A stretch of 64,000 nucleotides of DNA. It comes from RHKX01 sp963823275 (GTDB taxonomy: Bacteria; Actinomycetota; Thermoleophilia; Solirubrobacterales; 70-9). Shown here in pieces: positions 53,104 through 61,186 of this stretch. Where the stretch lies: positions 496,001 through 560,000 of the forward strand of contig CAWGKW010000002.1 of NCBI GenBank assembly GCA_963823275.1, written 5' to 3'. Position numbers and translations under genes: made by a program. Position 1 is the stretch's first letter; every line of letters starts with the position of its first letter. The notes under the pieces were generated by a model. The model was not told the origin of the DNA. It worked only from the letters and a program-made list of their open reading frames with translations, and did no database searches.

Positions 53104-54297
53104 GTGAGCCGAGTCCTCGTCCTCTCCTGGGAGTACCCACCGCTGATCGAAGGTGGGTTGGCCCGGCACGTCCGCAAGCTGTCGGAGGGCCTGGTCGAGC
53201 TCGGCATCGAGGTCCACGTGCTGACGCGCGGCGGCGAGGAGTCCCCCCGCGCCGAGGTCGTCGGCGGAGTCAACGTCCACCGCGTCCTGGAGCCCTCCCG
53301 GCCCCTTGATCTCGGCGAGTTCGTCACCTGGGTTGAGCGGATGAACGCCGACATGCTCGCCGCCGGCGTCGAGCTCGGCGACCGCTTTCACTTCGACCTG
53401 GTGCATGGTCACGACTGGCTCGTGGCCGCCGCCTGCGATCACCTCGCCCGGCGCTTCAGCGCGCCGTTGGTGACCACGATCCACGCGACCGAGTACGGCC
53501 GCCATCAAGGTTGGGTCGACAAGCACCCCCAGTCCTACATCCACGGGGTCGAGCGCTGGATCAGCAACCGCTCCGACCGTGTGATCGCCTGCTCCGCCTA
53601 CATGCGCGAGCAGATCGCCGACATCTTCGAGGTGCCCGAGACGCGAATCGCCGTGATCCCCAACGGGATCGACCCTGACGACCTGCCCCTCGGCGAGCGG
53701 TCGGAGCTCGACCGGCTGCGGGGCGAGTTCGCCGCGCCTGATGAGAAGCTCGTCCTGCTGATCGGCCGCCTCGTCTACGAGAAGGGCTTTCAGATCGCGC
53801 TCGAGGCCATGCCCGAGCTGATCGGGCGCGTCCCGGGGACCCGCTTCCTCGTCGCCGGCTCCGGTACCCACGAGGAAGAGCTGAAGAAGCAGGCCTCCGA
53901 GCTCGGCCTGATGGAGCACGGGACCTTCCTCGGCTGGATCGGCGACGACGTTCTCCACCTGCTCTACCGGATCGCCGACGTCTGCGTGGTCCCCTCGATC
54001 TACGAGCCCTTTGGCCTGGTCGCCCTCGAGGCGATGGCCTCCGGCTGCCCATGCATCGTCGCCGACACCGGTGGCCTTCGCGAGGTCGTCCCCCACGGTG
54101 GGGTGGGTCTGCGTTTCCGCACTCGCGACCCGCAGGCCCTCGGCGGCATGGTCGAGCGCGTCCTCACCGACGCTGATCTTCGCGAGAGCCTGATCGCCGA
54201 GGCCAGCGAGCACGTCCTTCGCTTTGACTGGAGCGACGTCGCCCGGCGCACCGCCGGCGTCTACGGGGAGCTGGCGAGCCCGTTGGCGGTGGCCTGA
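53104..54297 (+). CDS. GT4 family glucosyltransferase, Rv3032-like
   Basis: This 397-residue GT-B enzyme starts VLVLSWEYPPLIEGGLARHV (the glycogen-synthase-type acceptor loop). It has VVPSIYEPFGLVALEAMASG, the EX7E donor-binding motif. Rv3032 elongates alpha-1,4-glucan for methylglucose lipopolysaccharide and capsular glucan. The order methyltransferase-GH57-GT4 is the same as Rv3030-Rv3031-Rv3032. A GTG start is used without a clear ribosome binding site. A terminator hairpin follows at 54322-54368. Confidence 0.9.
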   Translation: MSRVLVLSWEYPPLIEGGLARHVRKLSEGLVELGIEVHVLTRGGEESPRAEVVGGVNVHRVLEPSRPLDLGEFVTWVERMNADMLAAGVELGDRFHFDLVHGHDWLVAAACDHLARRFSAPLVTTIHATEYGRHQGWVDKHPQSYIHGVERWISNRSDRVIACSAYMREQIADIFEVPETRIAVIPNGIDPDDLPLGERSELDRLRGEFAAPDEKLVLLIGRLVYEKGFQIALEAMPELIGRVPGTRFLVAGSGTHEEELKKQASELGLMEHGTFLGWIGDDVLHLLYRIADVCVVPSIYEPFGLVALEAMASGCPCIVADTGGLREVVPHGGVGLRFRTRDPQALGGMVERVLTDADLRESLIAEASEHVLRFDWSDVARRTAGVYGELASPLAVA

Positions 54298-54321
54298 CCG
54301 TTATCTGGGGCCGGCTCTTCG

Positions 54322-54368
54322 CCGAGGTGCCAGAAACAGGCTCCCACAGCCGGTTTCTGCCATCTCGG
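54322..54368. terminator. Bidirectional hairpin terminator
   Basis: CCGAG...CAGAAAC (54322-54337) pairs with GTTTCTG...CTCGG (54353-54368), 12 of 16 positions paired, between convergent genes. Confidence 0.65.
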
Positions 54369-54372
54369 TGTA

Positions 54373-54693
54373 CTAGGCAGTTCCCCAAATTCTGGCCACG
54401 GCGAGTGCGACGACGAACCAGATCGGCAGGGCGATCCAGGTGTACATCTCGATCCGGGGCACCCCATCGGGGAGGCGCTCTGAGGCGACGGATGCCATGC
54501 GCAGACCGAACGCAAGTCCGGTGACGAGGGCGGCAAGCAGCGCAACGAGGGCGCAGGTGCCGACGGCCGTTCCGCCGTCACCGAACAGATCGCTGTCCCC
54601 CCCTCCGGCGAGTACACCCAGGCTGAACCAGATCACGGCCGCCAGGGCGCTGGCCGAGGCGATCGCGATGTTCCGTCCTGCGCCTTCGGGCAT
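54373..54693 (-). CDS. Small membrane protein of unknown function
   Basis: This 106-residue protein has three hydrophobic helices (AIASASALAAVIWFSLGVLAGG, TCALVALLAALVTGLAFG, TWIALPIWFVVALAVARIW) and a short polar loop. No family is recognised. TAGGTT lies 7 bases before the ATG, so it is probably leaderless. Confidence 0.6.
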   Translation of the reverse strand: MPEGAGRNIAIASASALAAVIWFSLGVLAGGGDSDLFGDGGTAVGTCALVALLAALVTGLAFGLRMASVASERLPDGVPRIEMYTWIALPIWFVVALAVARIWGTA

Positions 54694-54700
54694 GCGGGGA

Positions 54701-54706
54701 AACCTA
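54701..54706 (-). promoter_or_regulatory. Leaderless -10 element of the small membrane-protein gene
   Basis: On the minus strand TAGGTT is followed by TCCCCGC and the ATG at 54693. Confidence 0.45.
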
Positions 54707-54729
54707 CCCGCGCGGTGTGGCGTCGGTGC

Positions 54730-55158
54730 CTAGGACCCGTCGCCTGGGAACAGAACGGCATCGCCGCGCTGATCGGCGCTCAGATCGTCGATCCGGACGA
54801 TCTCCCTGCCGAAGGGCCAGAGGCAGCCGGGGATCAGCTTCACGTTGGCGATCGCGAGCGGGATGCCGATGATCGTGATGGCCTGGGCCGCGGCGGTGAC
54901 GATGTGGCCGAGGGCGAGCCACCAGCCGGCAAGGATCAGCCAGATCACGTTGCCGATCACGGAGCCGCCGCCCGCGTCGGCCCGCTTGACCATCGTGCGG
55001 CCGAAGGGCCAGAGCGCGAAGCTCGCGAGCTTGAAGGCCTGGATGCCGAAGGGGATCGTGATGATCAGGATGCACATCAGGATCCCGGCGAGCGTGTAGC
55101 CGATCGCCAGCCAGAGGCCGCCGAGGACGAACCAGATGATGTTCAGCAGCAGGCGCAT
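54730..55158 (-). CDS. YccF domain membrane protein
   Basis: This 142-residue protein has two copies of the YccF repeat: LNIIWFVLGGLWLAIGY...TIPFGIQAFKLASFALWPFGR and VIWLILAGWWLALGH...IGIPLAIANVKLIPGCLWPFGR. The function of the family is unknown. A gap of 15 bases separates it from the upstream acyltransferase gene, so they may form an operon. Confidence 0.92.
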   Translation of the reverse strand: MRLLLNIIWFVLGGLWLAIGYTLAGILMCILIITIPFGIQAFKLASFALWPFGRTMVKRADAGGGSVIGNVIWLILAGWWLALGHIVTAAAQAITIIGIPLAIANVKLIPGCLWPFGREIVRIDDLSADQRGDAVLFPGDGS

Positions 55159-55173
55159 CAGGATCGCTCCGGC

Positions 55174-55944
55174 CTATCGCGGGCCGGCCGGACCGTACTC
55201 GACGGGCTCGACCGGGTTCGGCCACCTCAGGTGCTCGGGCTCGGGGCGCATGCGCACCACGCGAGCGGGCGTGCCGGCGGCGACGGCGTTGGCGGGAATG
55301 TCGCGGGTGACCACTGAGCTGGCGCCGATGATCGCGTTGTCGCCGATCGTGACGCCGCGGAGGACCTGGGCGCCGTAACCGATCCAGACGTTGGAGCCCA
55401 CGATGACGTCACGCTTGTAGATGCCCTGCTTGCGGATCGGCTGCTCGGGGTCGGCGACGTTGTGGTCGAAGTCGATGAACATGACCCGGTCGGCGATCAC
55501 GCATTGCTGGCCGATGCTGACCCGCTGGTAGGCGGAGATCGTGCATTCCTGGCCGAGGACGGACTTCGGCCCGATCTCGACGACGCCCTCGTGGCAGCGG
55601 ATCTTGCTGCCGTGGCCGATCCAGACGAAGCGCCCGAAGCTGATCTGCCCGGTTTCGCCCATCTGCAGCTGCAGGCCGGGGCCCAGGAAGAGCATCCCGT
55701 CGGTCCTCCAGCGGCGCCCCACCCTGGTCAGCAGGCGGCGCCGGGCGAAGCGAAGGGCCAGCCGGGCGTACTTGGCGTTGAGCATGTCGTGGGAGGCCGC
55801 GAAGCGGAGCGCTGCGAGGCCGCCGCGTCGGGGGCCGACCACCCCCTGCTGCCGGTCGCCCGGTGACTGCTCGAGCTCGCTGCTCGCCTGCTCTGTCAAC
55901 GTCTCCGCGCTCACGGGAGCGGATGATAGGCGCGGTCGTGGCAT
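55174..55944 (-). CDS. Hexapeptide-repeat acyltransferase (CatB/maltose acetyltransferase-like)
   Basis: This 256-residue protein has a left-handed beta-helix domain in its second half with repeats such as VWIGHGSKI, VLGQECTI, VIADRV and VWIGYGAQVLRGVTIGDNAIIGASSVVTRDIP. The catalytic histidine context is FIDFDHN. It transfers an acyl group from acyl-CoA to a hydroxyl, probably of a sugar. The first 60 residues are unassigned. ATG 55944 or GTG 55914 could be the start. Confidence 0.87.
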   Translation of the reverse strand: MPRPRLSSAPVSAETLTEQASSELEQSPGDRQQGVVGPRRGGLAALRFAASHDMLNAKYARLALRFARRRLLTRVGRRWRTDGMLFLGPGLQLQMGETGQISFGRFVWIGHGSKIRCHEGVVEIGPKSVLGQECTISAYQRVSIGQQCVIADRVMFIDFDHNVADPEQPIRKQGIYKRDVIVGSNVWIGYGAQVLRGVTIGDNAIIGASSVVTRDIPANAVAAGTPARVVRMRPEPEHLRWPNPVEPVEYGPAGPR

Positions 55945-55956
55945 GATCAGCCGCCG

Positions 55957-56922
55957 ATGGCCGCGGGCACCACCGAAACCGATCTTCGCAAGCGCCTGCT
56001 CGCCGGCGACAAGCGCGCGCTGGCGCGAGCGATCTCCCTGGTCGAGAACGGGGATCCGGCCGGTGCGGAGTTGGTTGCCGAGATCTATCCACGGACCGGA
56101 TCGGCGCGGATCATCGGCTTCACCGGACCGCCGGGGGTGGGCAAGAGCACCATCATCGGTGCCCTCGTCGGCCAGTTGCGCCAGCGGGGGAGGCGCGTCG
56201 CGGTGCTGTCGATCGATCCCTCGAGCCCGTTCACCCGCGGCGCCCTGCTCGGCGATCGGATTCGCCTTTCCGAGCACTTTCTCGACGAGGGCGTCTTCAT
56301 CCGCTCGATGGCAAGCCGCGGCGCGCTTGGCGGTCTGGCCGAGGCCGCCCTGCAGGCGGCGCTTGTCATGGATGCGGCGGGGTTCGACGACGTCCTGCTC
56401 GAGACGGTCGGGGTCGGCCAGGCGGAGATCGACATCGTCGACCACGCCGATACCGTCGTCCTCGCGCTGATGCCGGGATCGGGTGATTCGATTCAGGCGC
56501 TCAAGGCCGGCGTGATGGAGATCCCCGACGTGATCGTCGTCAACAAGGCCGAGCATCCGCTCACCGACACGATGGTGCGCGAGGTTCGCACCGCACTTTC
56601 GCTGGGCCCGGCCGGTGACTGGAAGGTGCCGATCATCAAGACGGTCGCCTCCGAGGGGCGTGGGATTCCCGAGCTGCTCGACGCGATCGAAGCCCACCGC
56701 ACTTACGTGGAGGGGTCGGGGACGCTCGAGCAGCGACGGGCGCGCAACCTTCGCAACGAGGTCCTCGGCCTCGCAGCAGCCCGGATGCGGCGAGAGCTCG
56801 AACATCGGATCTCCGAGGACGACACCGTCGGCGCGTTGCTCGACAGCGTGGTCCGTCGGGAGACCGACCCGGCGACCGCCGCCGCGGAGCTGCTGCGGCG
56901 AAGCAGGGAGCAGGATGGCTGA
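55957..56922 (+). CDS. meaB: Methylmalonyl-CoA mutase-associated GTPase MeaB
   Basis: This 321-residue G3E GTPase has Walker A GPPGVGKST at 57-65 (K63), LSIDPSSPFTRGALLGDRIR (switch region), the metal motif ETVGVGQAEIDIVDHAD and the base-recognition NKAE. It assembles and protects the adenosylcobalamin of methylmalonyl-CoA mutase. No mutase gene is in the window. Its end overlaps the next gene by 8 bases. Confidence 0.95.
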   Translation: MAAGTTETDLRKRLLAGDKRALARAISLVENGDPAGAELVAEIYPRTGSARIIGFTGPPGVGKSTIIGALVGQLRQRGRRVAVLSIDPSSPFTRGALLGDRIRLSEHFLDEGVFIRSMASRGALGGLAEAALQAALVMDAAGFDDVLLETVGVGQAEIDIVDHADTVVLALMPGSGDSIQALKAGVMEIPDVIVVNKAEHPLTDTMVREVRTALSLGPAGDWKVPIIKTVASEGRGIPELLDAIEAHRTYVEGSGTLEQRRARNLRNEVLGLAAARMRRELEHRISEDDTVGALLDSVVRRETDPATAAAELLRRSREQDG

Positions 56923-57331
56923 GGGGACACACGAGCTCCCGGTGCCGCGCTCCGGCTTCGATCTCGCCGATGCTCGCGCCTGCGTCGGGGCCAAGCTCGA
57001 GGAGTCGTCGGGCAACGGCGTCGGGAGGATCCAGGGCGTCCTCGTCGACTCCGTCGACGGCTCGCCGACCTGGTTGATCGTCAGGCTCGGGAGAATCGGC
57101 CGGCGCTCGGCGGTGCCCGCCCGGTTCGTGGTCGGCGCGGCCGGCAAGGCGTGGGCCGCCTTCCCGCGCTCCTGGATCCGCGGCGCGGCCGAGATCGATC
57201 CCACTCAGGGCCTCACCGCCTCGGAGGAGCGGCAGCTCGCCGCCCACTACGGCATCCCGCTCGACTCCGATCGGCCGTCTTCCCTCGCCGGACGGTTGGA
57301 GGAGGGACGCACGTCGATCCCTGACGATTGA
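56915..57331 (+). CDS. PRC-barrel domain protein
   Basis: This 138-residue protein has a PRC-barrel fold (about 20-90) with GNGVGRIQGVLVDSVDG and PTWLIVRLG. Its basic C-terminal part contains LTASEERQLAAHYGI. It is a paralogue of the PRC-barrel protein at 57995. PRC barrels bind proteins or RNA (RimM) or sit on membranes. It overlaps meaB by 8 bases (coupled). Confidence 0.72.
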   Translation: MAEGTHELPVPRSGFDLADARACVGAKLEESSGNGVGRIQGVLVDSVDGSPTWLIVRLGRIGRRSAVPARFVVGAAGKAWAAFPRSWIRGAAEIDPTQGLTASEERQLAAHYGIPLDSDRPSSLAGRLEEGRTSIPDD

Positions 57332-57341
57332 GCGGGCCCGC

Positions 57342-57872
57342 TCAGCCCTTCCCGGGCGACTTCGGCTCAGCGCTCTCCGATACCTGGGCGCCCTCATCGT
57401 CCTCAGCGCCCGCTTCCACCGGCTGCGGGCTCGCGGCCGTGTCCCCCGGGGACTCGATCTCGTCTCCGTAGGTCTTCTCCAGGGTCTGGGTGGCCATCTC
57501 GATCGCCGCGAGGACCTCGTCGAGCTCGGAGAGCTGAGCGCCGATCGATTTCGCCTCGGCCTCGATCGGCGGGGCCGCTGCCGACGGCTCGGCCGATTCC
57601 GCAGGCTTGGGCCGGATGGTGAGGGGCGCCGGGGTCTCGCCCCCGAGCGAGCGGATCATCCGGTCGTGCTGAGCGAAGGCAAGCCAGAGGGCCGCGATGT
57701 CCTGTTTGAGCTCCTCCAGCTCGCTGTCGCGGGCCTCGAAGGCCTCGTCGACGTCGGTGCGCTTGTAGCCGAGCGGGCGCCGTCGCAGCTTCGGGCGCTC
57801 GGGACGTCCCAGGTCCGCCGCCTCGTGATTGCCGGGAGTCGATTCACTCTGGTCTTCTGCCTCGTCGCTCAA
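57342..57872 (-). CDS. DivIVA-like coiled-coil protein
   Basis: This protein of about 176 residues has a central motif GYKRTDVDEAFEARDSELEELKQDIAALWLAF, resembling the DivIVA N-terminal GY...VD pattern followed by a coiled coil. The C-terminus is acidic and disordered (EDDEGAQVSES). A TTG at 57872 is taken as the start, because TATACT is 10 bases upstream and the frame further up is unlike coding sequence. DivIVA-type proteins gather at curved membranes or poles. It is convergent with the PRC-barrel gene on its left and divergent from the second one on its right. Confidence 0.65.
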   Translation of the reverse strand: MSDEAEDQSESTPGNHEAADLGRPERPKLRRRPLGYKRTDVDEAFEARDSELEELKQDIAALWLAFAQHDRMIRSLGGETPAPLTIRPKPAESAEPSAAAPPIEAEAKSIGAQLSELDEVLAAIEMATQTLEKTYGDEIESPGDTAASPQPVEAGAEDDEGAQVSESAEPKSPGKG

Positions 57873-57882
57873 GGGTGTCGCG

Positions 57883-57888
57883 AGTATA
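57883..57888 (-). promoter_or_regulatory. -10 element of the DivIVA-like gene
   Basis: TATACT on the minus strand lies 10 bases before the TTG at 57872. A start three or four bases upstream of the TTG is expected. Confidence 0.5.
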
Positions 57889-57994
57889 GGAGTCCGCTCA
57901 TCGCATCTCAGCGGCCGTGTTCTCACCCCGACTTGAGCCCCGTTGCTGGTACGGTCACTCGAACGCTGAATTGGATGGTCGGCTCGGAGGATGG

Positions 57995-58915
57995 ATGAAG
58001 GTGGTCGCAGCGGAGCTGCGTGGGGGTAACAAGCCAAGCTTGGACGAGGCCCTGGGCTGGATCGGCTCCGGGCTCGACGACATCTACGGGGCGAGCGTTG
58101 GCTCGGTCGAAGACGTCTGGATCGACCCGGGCACCGGCGCCCCGCGTTGGTTGCTGGTCAGGGAAGGGCGCTTCGGCGGTCTTTCGACCCTGATCCCGTT
58201 CAATGACGCGACCGCCGGCTCCGGTCATCTGTGGGTTCCGTATGAGTGTGATGTCGTCTGGGCGGCGCCGCGGATCGAACCCGGGGTGCCGCTCACCAGG
58301 CAGGTCGAAGCGACTCTCAGCAACCACTACGCGACCAGCTCAACCGCGGCGGTCTCGCACCGGGATCAGCGTCCGGATCGAGCCGAGCCCCAGGCGGACT
58401 CACGGGCCTCCGGAGCGACCGTGAGGTTGGCCCCAGCTCAGTCGGGGCCGCCTTCACCGAGCGGCTTCGAGCCATCCTCCTTCCCGCCTCCGCGGCTTCC
58501 GCGGCGGCCCCCGCCGCCGGTTGTCGCTCCTCCAGGGGGCCATGAGCAGCGCCCGCCGGAGCAGCAAGGGCCGCCTGCCCCGCCGGCTCATTTCCCCTCA
58601 GCCGAGGAGCCGCGTTACGAGGAGCCGCGTTACGAGTACCCGCCAGCCCCTCAGCCCCCGCCCGCCCCATCTCAGCAGCCCCCGTATCCCTACCAGCGGG
58701 TCTATCAGGCGCCCCCACCTCCACCGCCCGCCCACCAGTACCAGCAGGCTCCGCAGCAGCAGCCCCCCCATTGGATGGCGCCGGATCCCTTGACGATGCT
58801 CGCCGCCATCGCGCCGGGCAGCCTCGTCGAGGTCGAGCTCGACGGCAACCTGACGATCAGCGGCGAGTTGAGGCAGATCCGGATCACGCCTCGTGAAGGC
58901 GGGCCCGCGCAGTAG
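57995..58915 (+). CDS. PRC-barrel protein with Pro/Gln-rich linker
   Basis: This 306-residue protein has a PRC-barrel N-terminal domain (GASVGSVEDVWIDPGTGAPRWLLVREG), paralogous to the gene at 56915. A long Pro/Gln/Tyr-rich disordered region follows (about 130-260, with the in-frame 15-base repeat at 58604-58633 encoding EEPRY twice). The C-terminal 45 residues (LVEVELDGNLTISGELRQIRITP) look like a small beta domain. GGAGG precedes the ATG. Low-complexity linkers of this sort are common in proteins that form condensates or scaffolds. Confidence 0.72.
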   Translation: MKVVAAELRGGNKPSLDEALGWIGSGLDDIYGASVGSVEDVWIDPGTGAPRWLLVREGRFGGLSTLIPFNDATAGSGHLWVPYECDVVWAAPRIEPGVPLTRQVEATLSNHYATSSTAAVSHRDQRPDRAEPQADSRASGATVRLAPAQSGPPSPSGFEPSSFPPPRLPRRPPPPVVAPPGGHEQRPPEQQGPPAPPAHFPSAEEPRYEEPRYEYPPAPQPPPAPSQQPPYPYQRVYQAPPPPPPAHQYQQAPQQQPPHWMAPDPLTMLAAIAPGSLVEVELDGNLTISGELRQIRITPREGGPAQ

Positions 58916-58951
58916 GCCTGACCTGCCCCGGGCCCCGCCTTGGTCGAGGTC

Positions 58952-59680
58952 CTAGGCCGCGGTCGCCCGCTTCCCTTCGTAGCGACGGCCCGTCGCCACG
59001 CCCATGGCCCCGCTCTCGCGGCCGGCGATCTGATCTGCTGCGGCGGCGAGCGAACGGACGAACGAATCGAACTGGGCGCGGATCCGGTCGGCGTCATCCA
59101 TCCCCGTGGTCAGTGCAACCGCTCTTCTCGCGATCCCGTCGCTGAGCTCGGCGATCCGGCGCTGGCGCTCGGAGACCATGCTGTCGGCGATCCGGCGTGC
59201 CTCCCCGATATGTCGCTCGGCATCCACCTCGAGCTCCTGCCAGCGAGCCCTGATGCCCGCCTCGGCCTCCCGGCGCATGTCGGCCGTCTCCTGCTCGACT
59301 GCGCTGAGCATCGTGCTGACCAGGCTGTCGGCCCGGCGCTTGGCATGCTCGAGGTAGGCGCGCGCCTCTCGTTCGGCTTCGCCCATGCTGGCCTCGAAGG
59401 CCCGCCTCGCCGAGACGGGGTCGTCGGTCGTCGGGGTGGTTTCCGGTATCTCGATGGAAGCGGTCTCAGGGGTGACCGGCATCTGCGCGAAGCGTTTGGA
59501 GACGATCGGTTCGCCGTCCGTGGCGAGTCCCTCGCCAAGCCTGCGGGCGAAGTCCCGAGCCGCCCGGTCCAACCCACCGAGTGCCTCGGCGAGGTCGAGC
59601 GCGGGGATGCCGACGGCGGAACCAAAGACCTCGGAAGGGACCCGTGGATCCCCTGGCTCGGATCCCTCCTCGTCGGCCAT
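58952..59680 (-). CDS. Coiled-coil protein of unknown function, paralogue A
   Basis: This 242-residue protein is mostly helix. A long coiled coil (about 90-190) has AEREARAYLEHAKRRADSLVSTML and ERHIGEARRIADSMVSERQRRIAELSDGI, typical of DivIVA-like or ATP-synthase-b-like stalks. It shares the ERQRRIAELSD core with the protein encoded at 59818. AGGAG lies 6 bases before the ATG at 59680. No enzyme motif is seen. Confidence 0.72.
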   Translation of the reverse strand: MADEEGSEPGDPRVPSEVFGSAVGIPALDLAEALGGLDRAARDFARRLGEGLATDGEPIVSKRFAQMPVTPETASIEIPETTPTTDDPVSARRAFEASMGEAEREARAYLEHAKRRADSLVSTMLSAVEQETADMRREAEAGIRARWQELEVDAERHIGEARRIADSMVSERQRRIAELSDGIARRAVALTTGMDDADRIRAQFDSFVRSLAAAADQIAGRESGAMGVATGRRYEGKRATAA

Positions 59681-59817
59681 GTTTGCTCCTCCTCGCGGTT
59701 CGGCGGCTCGATCAAACCTGCCCAGGGGGCTGATCGCGGTGGAGTCTAGGTTCGCCTCCGGCGGCAACGGCACCCCGTAATGCCACTTCCCGCGAGCGTT
59801 CGCGCTCTCGTCCGCCC

Positions 59818-60654
59818 CTAGCGATCACCAGTCGTCCAGGGGACACGAGCGTCCTCCCCCGTATCGCGGCCGAAGATCTCATCGAGGGTCTGCTCGGCGT
59901 CGACGATGCCCAGCACACGGTCGAGATGATCGCGGACTTCCGCCCTCGTGTTGCCGGCGCCGGCCAGCTGGACCGCGATCATCCGGGCGTCTTCGCGCTC
60001 CTGCCAGGTCGCGACACGCGCAGCGGGTTTCGCGGGCATCGAGGGTCCCGCGGCGCCGGGCGCTGCGGGGGGTCGCCAGGCGGGCTGATACGGCACCTCT
60101 GACGGCTGGGGCTGCTCGGCGAAGTCCGACGTGTCTGCTCGCGACGGATCCGGCGGCGGCTGTGGTGGATTGTGCATGGGGGCGTGCCGGCGGTTCGGGT
60201 ACCCGCTGGGAGTCGGCACCCGCTGGGGCGGGGGTTGCCTCGCCGCCTCGTGGAAGGAGGGCGGGGTGAAGTTGGCGCTGTCCGTCTCAGCTTCGATCGA
60301 GAGCCGTTCGGCCACGTGCCCGAGGGCGCGCACCAGGTTCTCGAAGCCTTGTCGAACGGGGGCCGCGTCGGCCAGGCGGGAGGCGACCGCCTCCGACTTG
60401 ACGATCAACTCGTCGCTCAGCTCCGCGATCCGGCGCTGGCGCTCAGCCACCAGTTCGTCGGCGTGTCGGCGAGCACTGTCTGTGTAGCGAATCGCCTCGG
60501 ACCGGGCCTCCTCACGGAGGCGGGACGCCTCTTCCTCGACATCGTCCAGGATCGAGCTGATTCGCCGCGAGATCTCGGGCGCCATCCCGGCGGCGGTGCG
60601 ACCTGGACCTGCGGTCGGATCCGGCGGTTGCGGAGCTGTTTCGTCCTCATTCAT
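59818..60654 (-). CDS. Coiled-coil protein of unknown function, paralogue B
   Basis: This 278-residue protein has a coiled coil near the start (about 25-115, ISSILDDVEEEASRLREEARSEAI and DELVAERQRRIAELSDEL). A Pro-rich disordered middle follows, then a C-terminal helical domain (about 220-278, EDARMIAVQLAGAGNTRAEVRDHL). The shared ERQRRIAELSD segment makes it a paralogue of the protein at 58952. TAATGT at 60691-60696 (minus strand) may be its -10. No function can be assigned. Confidence 0.72.
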   Translation of the reverse strand: MNEDETAPQPPDPTAGPGRTAAGMAPEISRRISSILDDVEEEASRLREEARSEAIRYTDSARRHADELVAERQRRIAELSDELIVKSEAVASRLADAAPVRQGFENLVRALGHVAERLSIEAETDSANFTPPSFHEAARQPPPQRVPTPSGYPNRRHAPMHNPPQPPPDPSRADTSDFAEQPQPSEVPYQPAWRPPAAPGAAGPSMPAKPAARVATWQEREDARMIAVQLAGAGNTRAEVRDHLDRVLGIVDAEQTLDEIFGRDTGEDARVPWTTGDR

Positions 60655-61186
60655 CGGGGATTCATGCGGCCAAGACGATCGACGAGACTCACATTAGCCG
60701 ACCCTCCCTGGCCCCTAGGATCGATTTCGCCCGGAGGCCCGGCGCAGTCGAGCAGGCCCGGAGGGCTGCGAGTCGCGCGGTCACCCCTCGGGAGGGCCAC
60801 CGGGCTTCGCCCGGAGGCCCGGCGCAGTCGAGCAGGCCCGGAGGGCTGCGAGTCGCGCGGTCACCCCTCGGGAGGGCCACCGGGCTTCGCCCGGAGGCCC
60901 GGCGCAGTCGAGCAGGCCCGGAGGGCTGCGAGTCGCGCGGTCACCCCTCGGGAGGGCCACCGGGCTTCGCCCGGAGGCCCGGCGCAGTCGAGCAGGCCCG
61001 GAGGGCTGCGAGTCGCGCGGTCACCCCTCGGGAGGGCCACCGGGCTTCGCCCGGAGGCCCGGCGCAGTCGAGCAGGCCCGGAGGGCTGCGAGTCGCGCGG
61101 TCGGTCCCCTCGGGAGGGCCACCGGGCTTCGCCCGGAGGCCCGGCGCAGTCGAGCAGGCCCGGAGGGCTGCGAGTCGCGCGGTCGT
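60655..61186. other. Intergenic region with tandem repeats
   Basis: The 532-base gap between the acyl-CoA dehydrogenase stop and the coiled-coil gene start holds no gene. Most of it is the 80-base tandem array described separately. The remaining 73 bases next to the coiled-coil gene hold its likely promoter. Confidence 0.8.
60728..61184. repeat. 80-base tandem repeat array with hairpins
   Basis: Units start at 60728, 60808, 60888, 60968, 61048 and 61130. The first four are 80 bases with hardly any differences, the fifth has two extra bases, and the sixth is cut short at 61184, three bases before the acd stop. Where units join, GGGCCACCGGGC-TTC-GCCCGGAGGCCC can fold into a 12-position stem with one A-A mismatch. 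No spacers are present, so it is not a CRISPR array. Confidence 0.9.

Noticed and set aside
52687..54213. Minus-strand frame of 508 codons opposite the GT4 gene
   Set aside because: It mirrors the codon pattern of the plus-strand glycosyltransferase and shows no domain.
60861..61180. Apparent repeat protein reading from acd into the tandem array
   Set aside because: It exists only because of the single frameshift in acd. The 80-base unit is not a multiple of three, so each unit is read in a different frame.
60728..61184. CRISPR array
   Set aside because: Units are contiguous without unique spacers, are 80 bases long and no cas gene is nearby.
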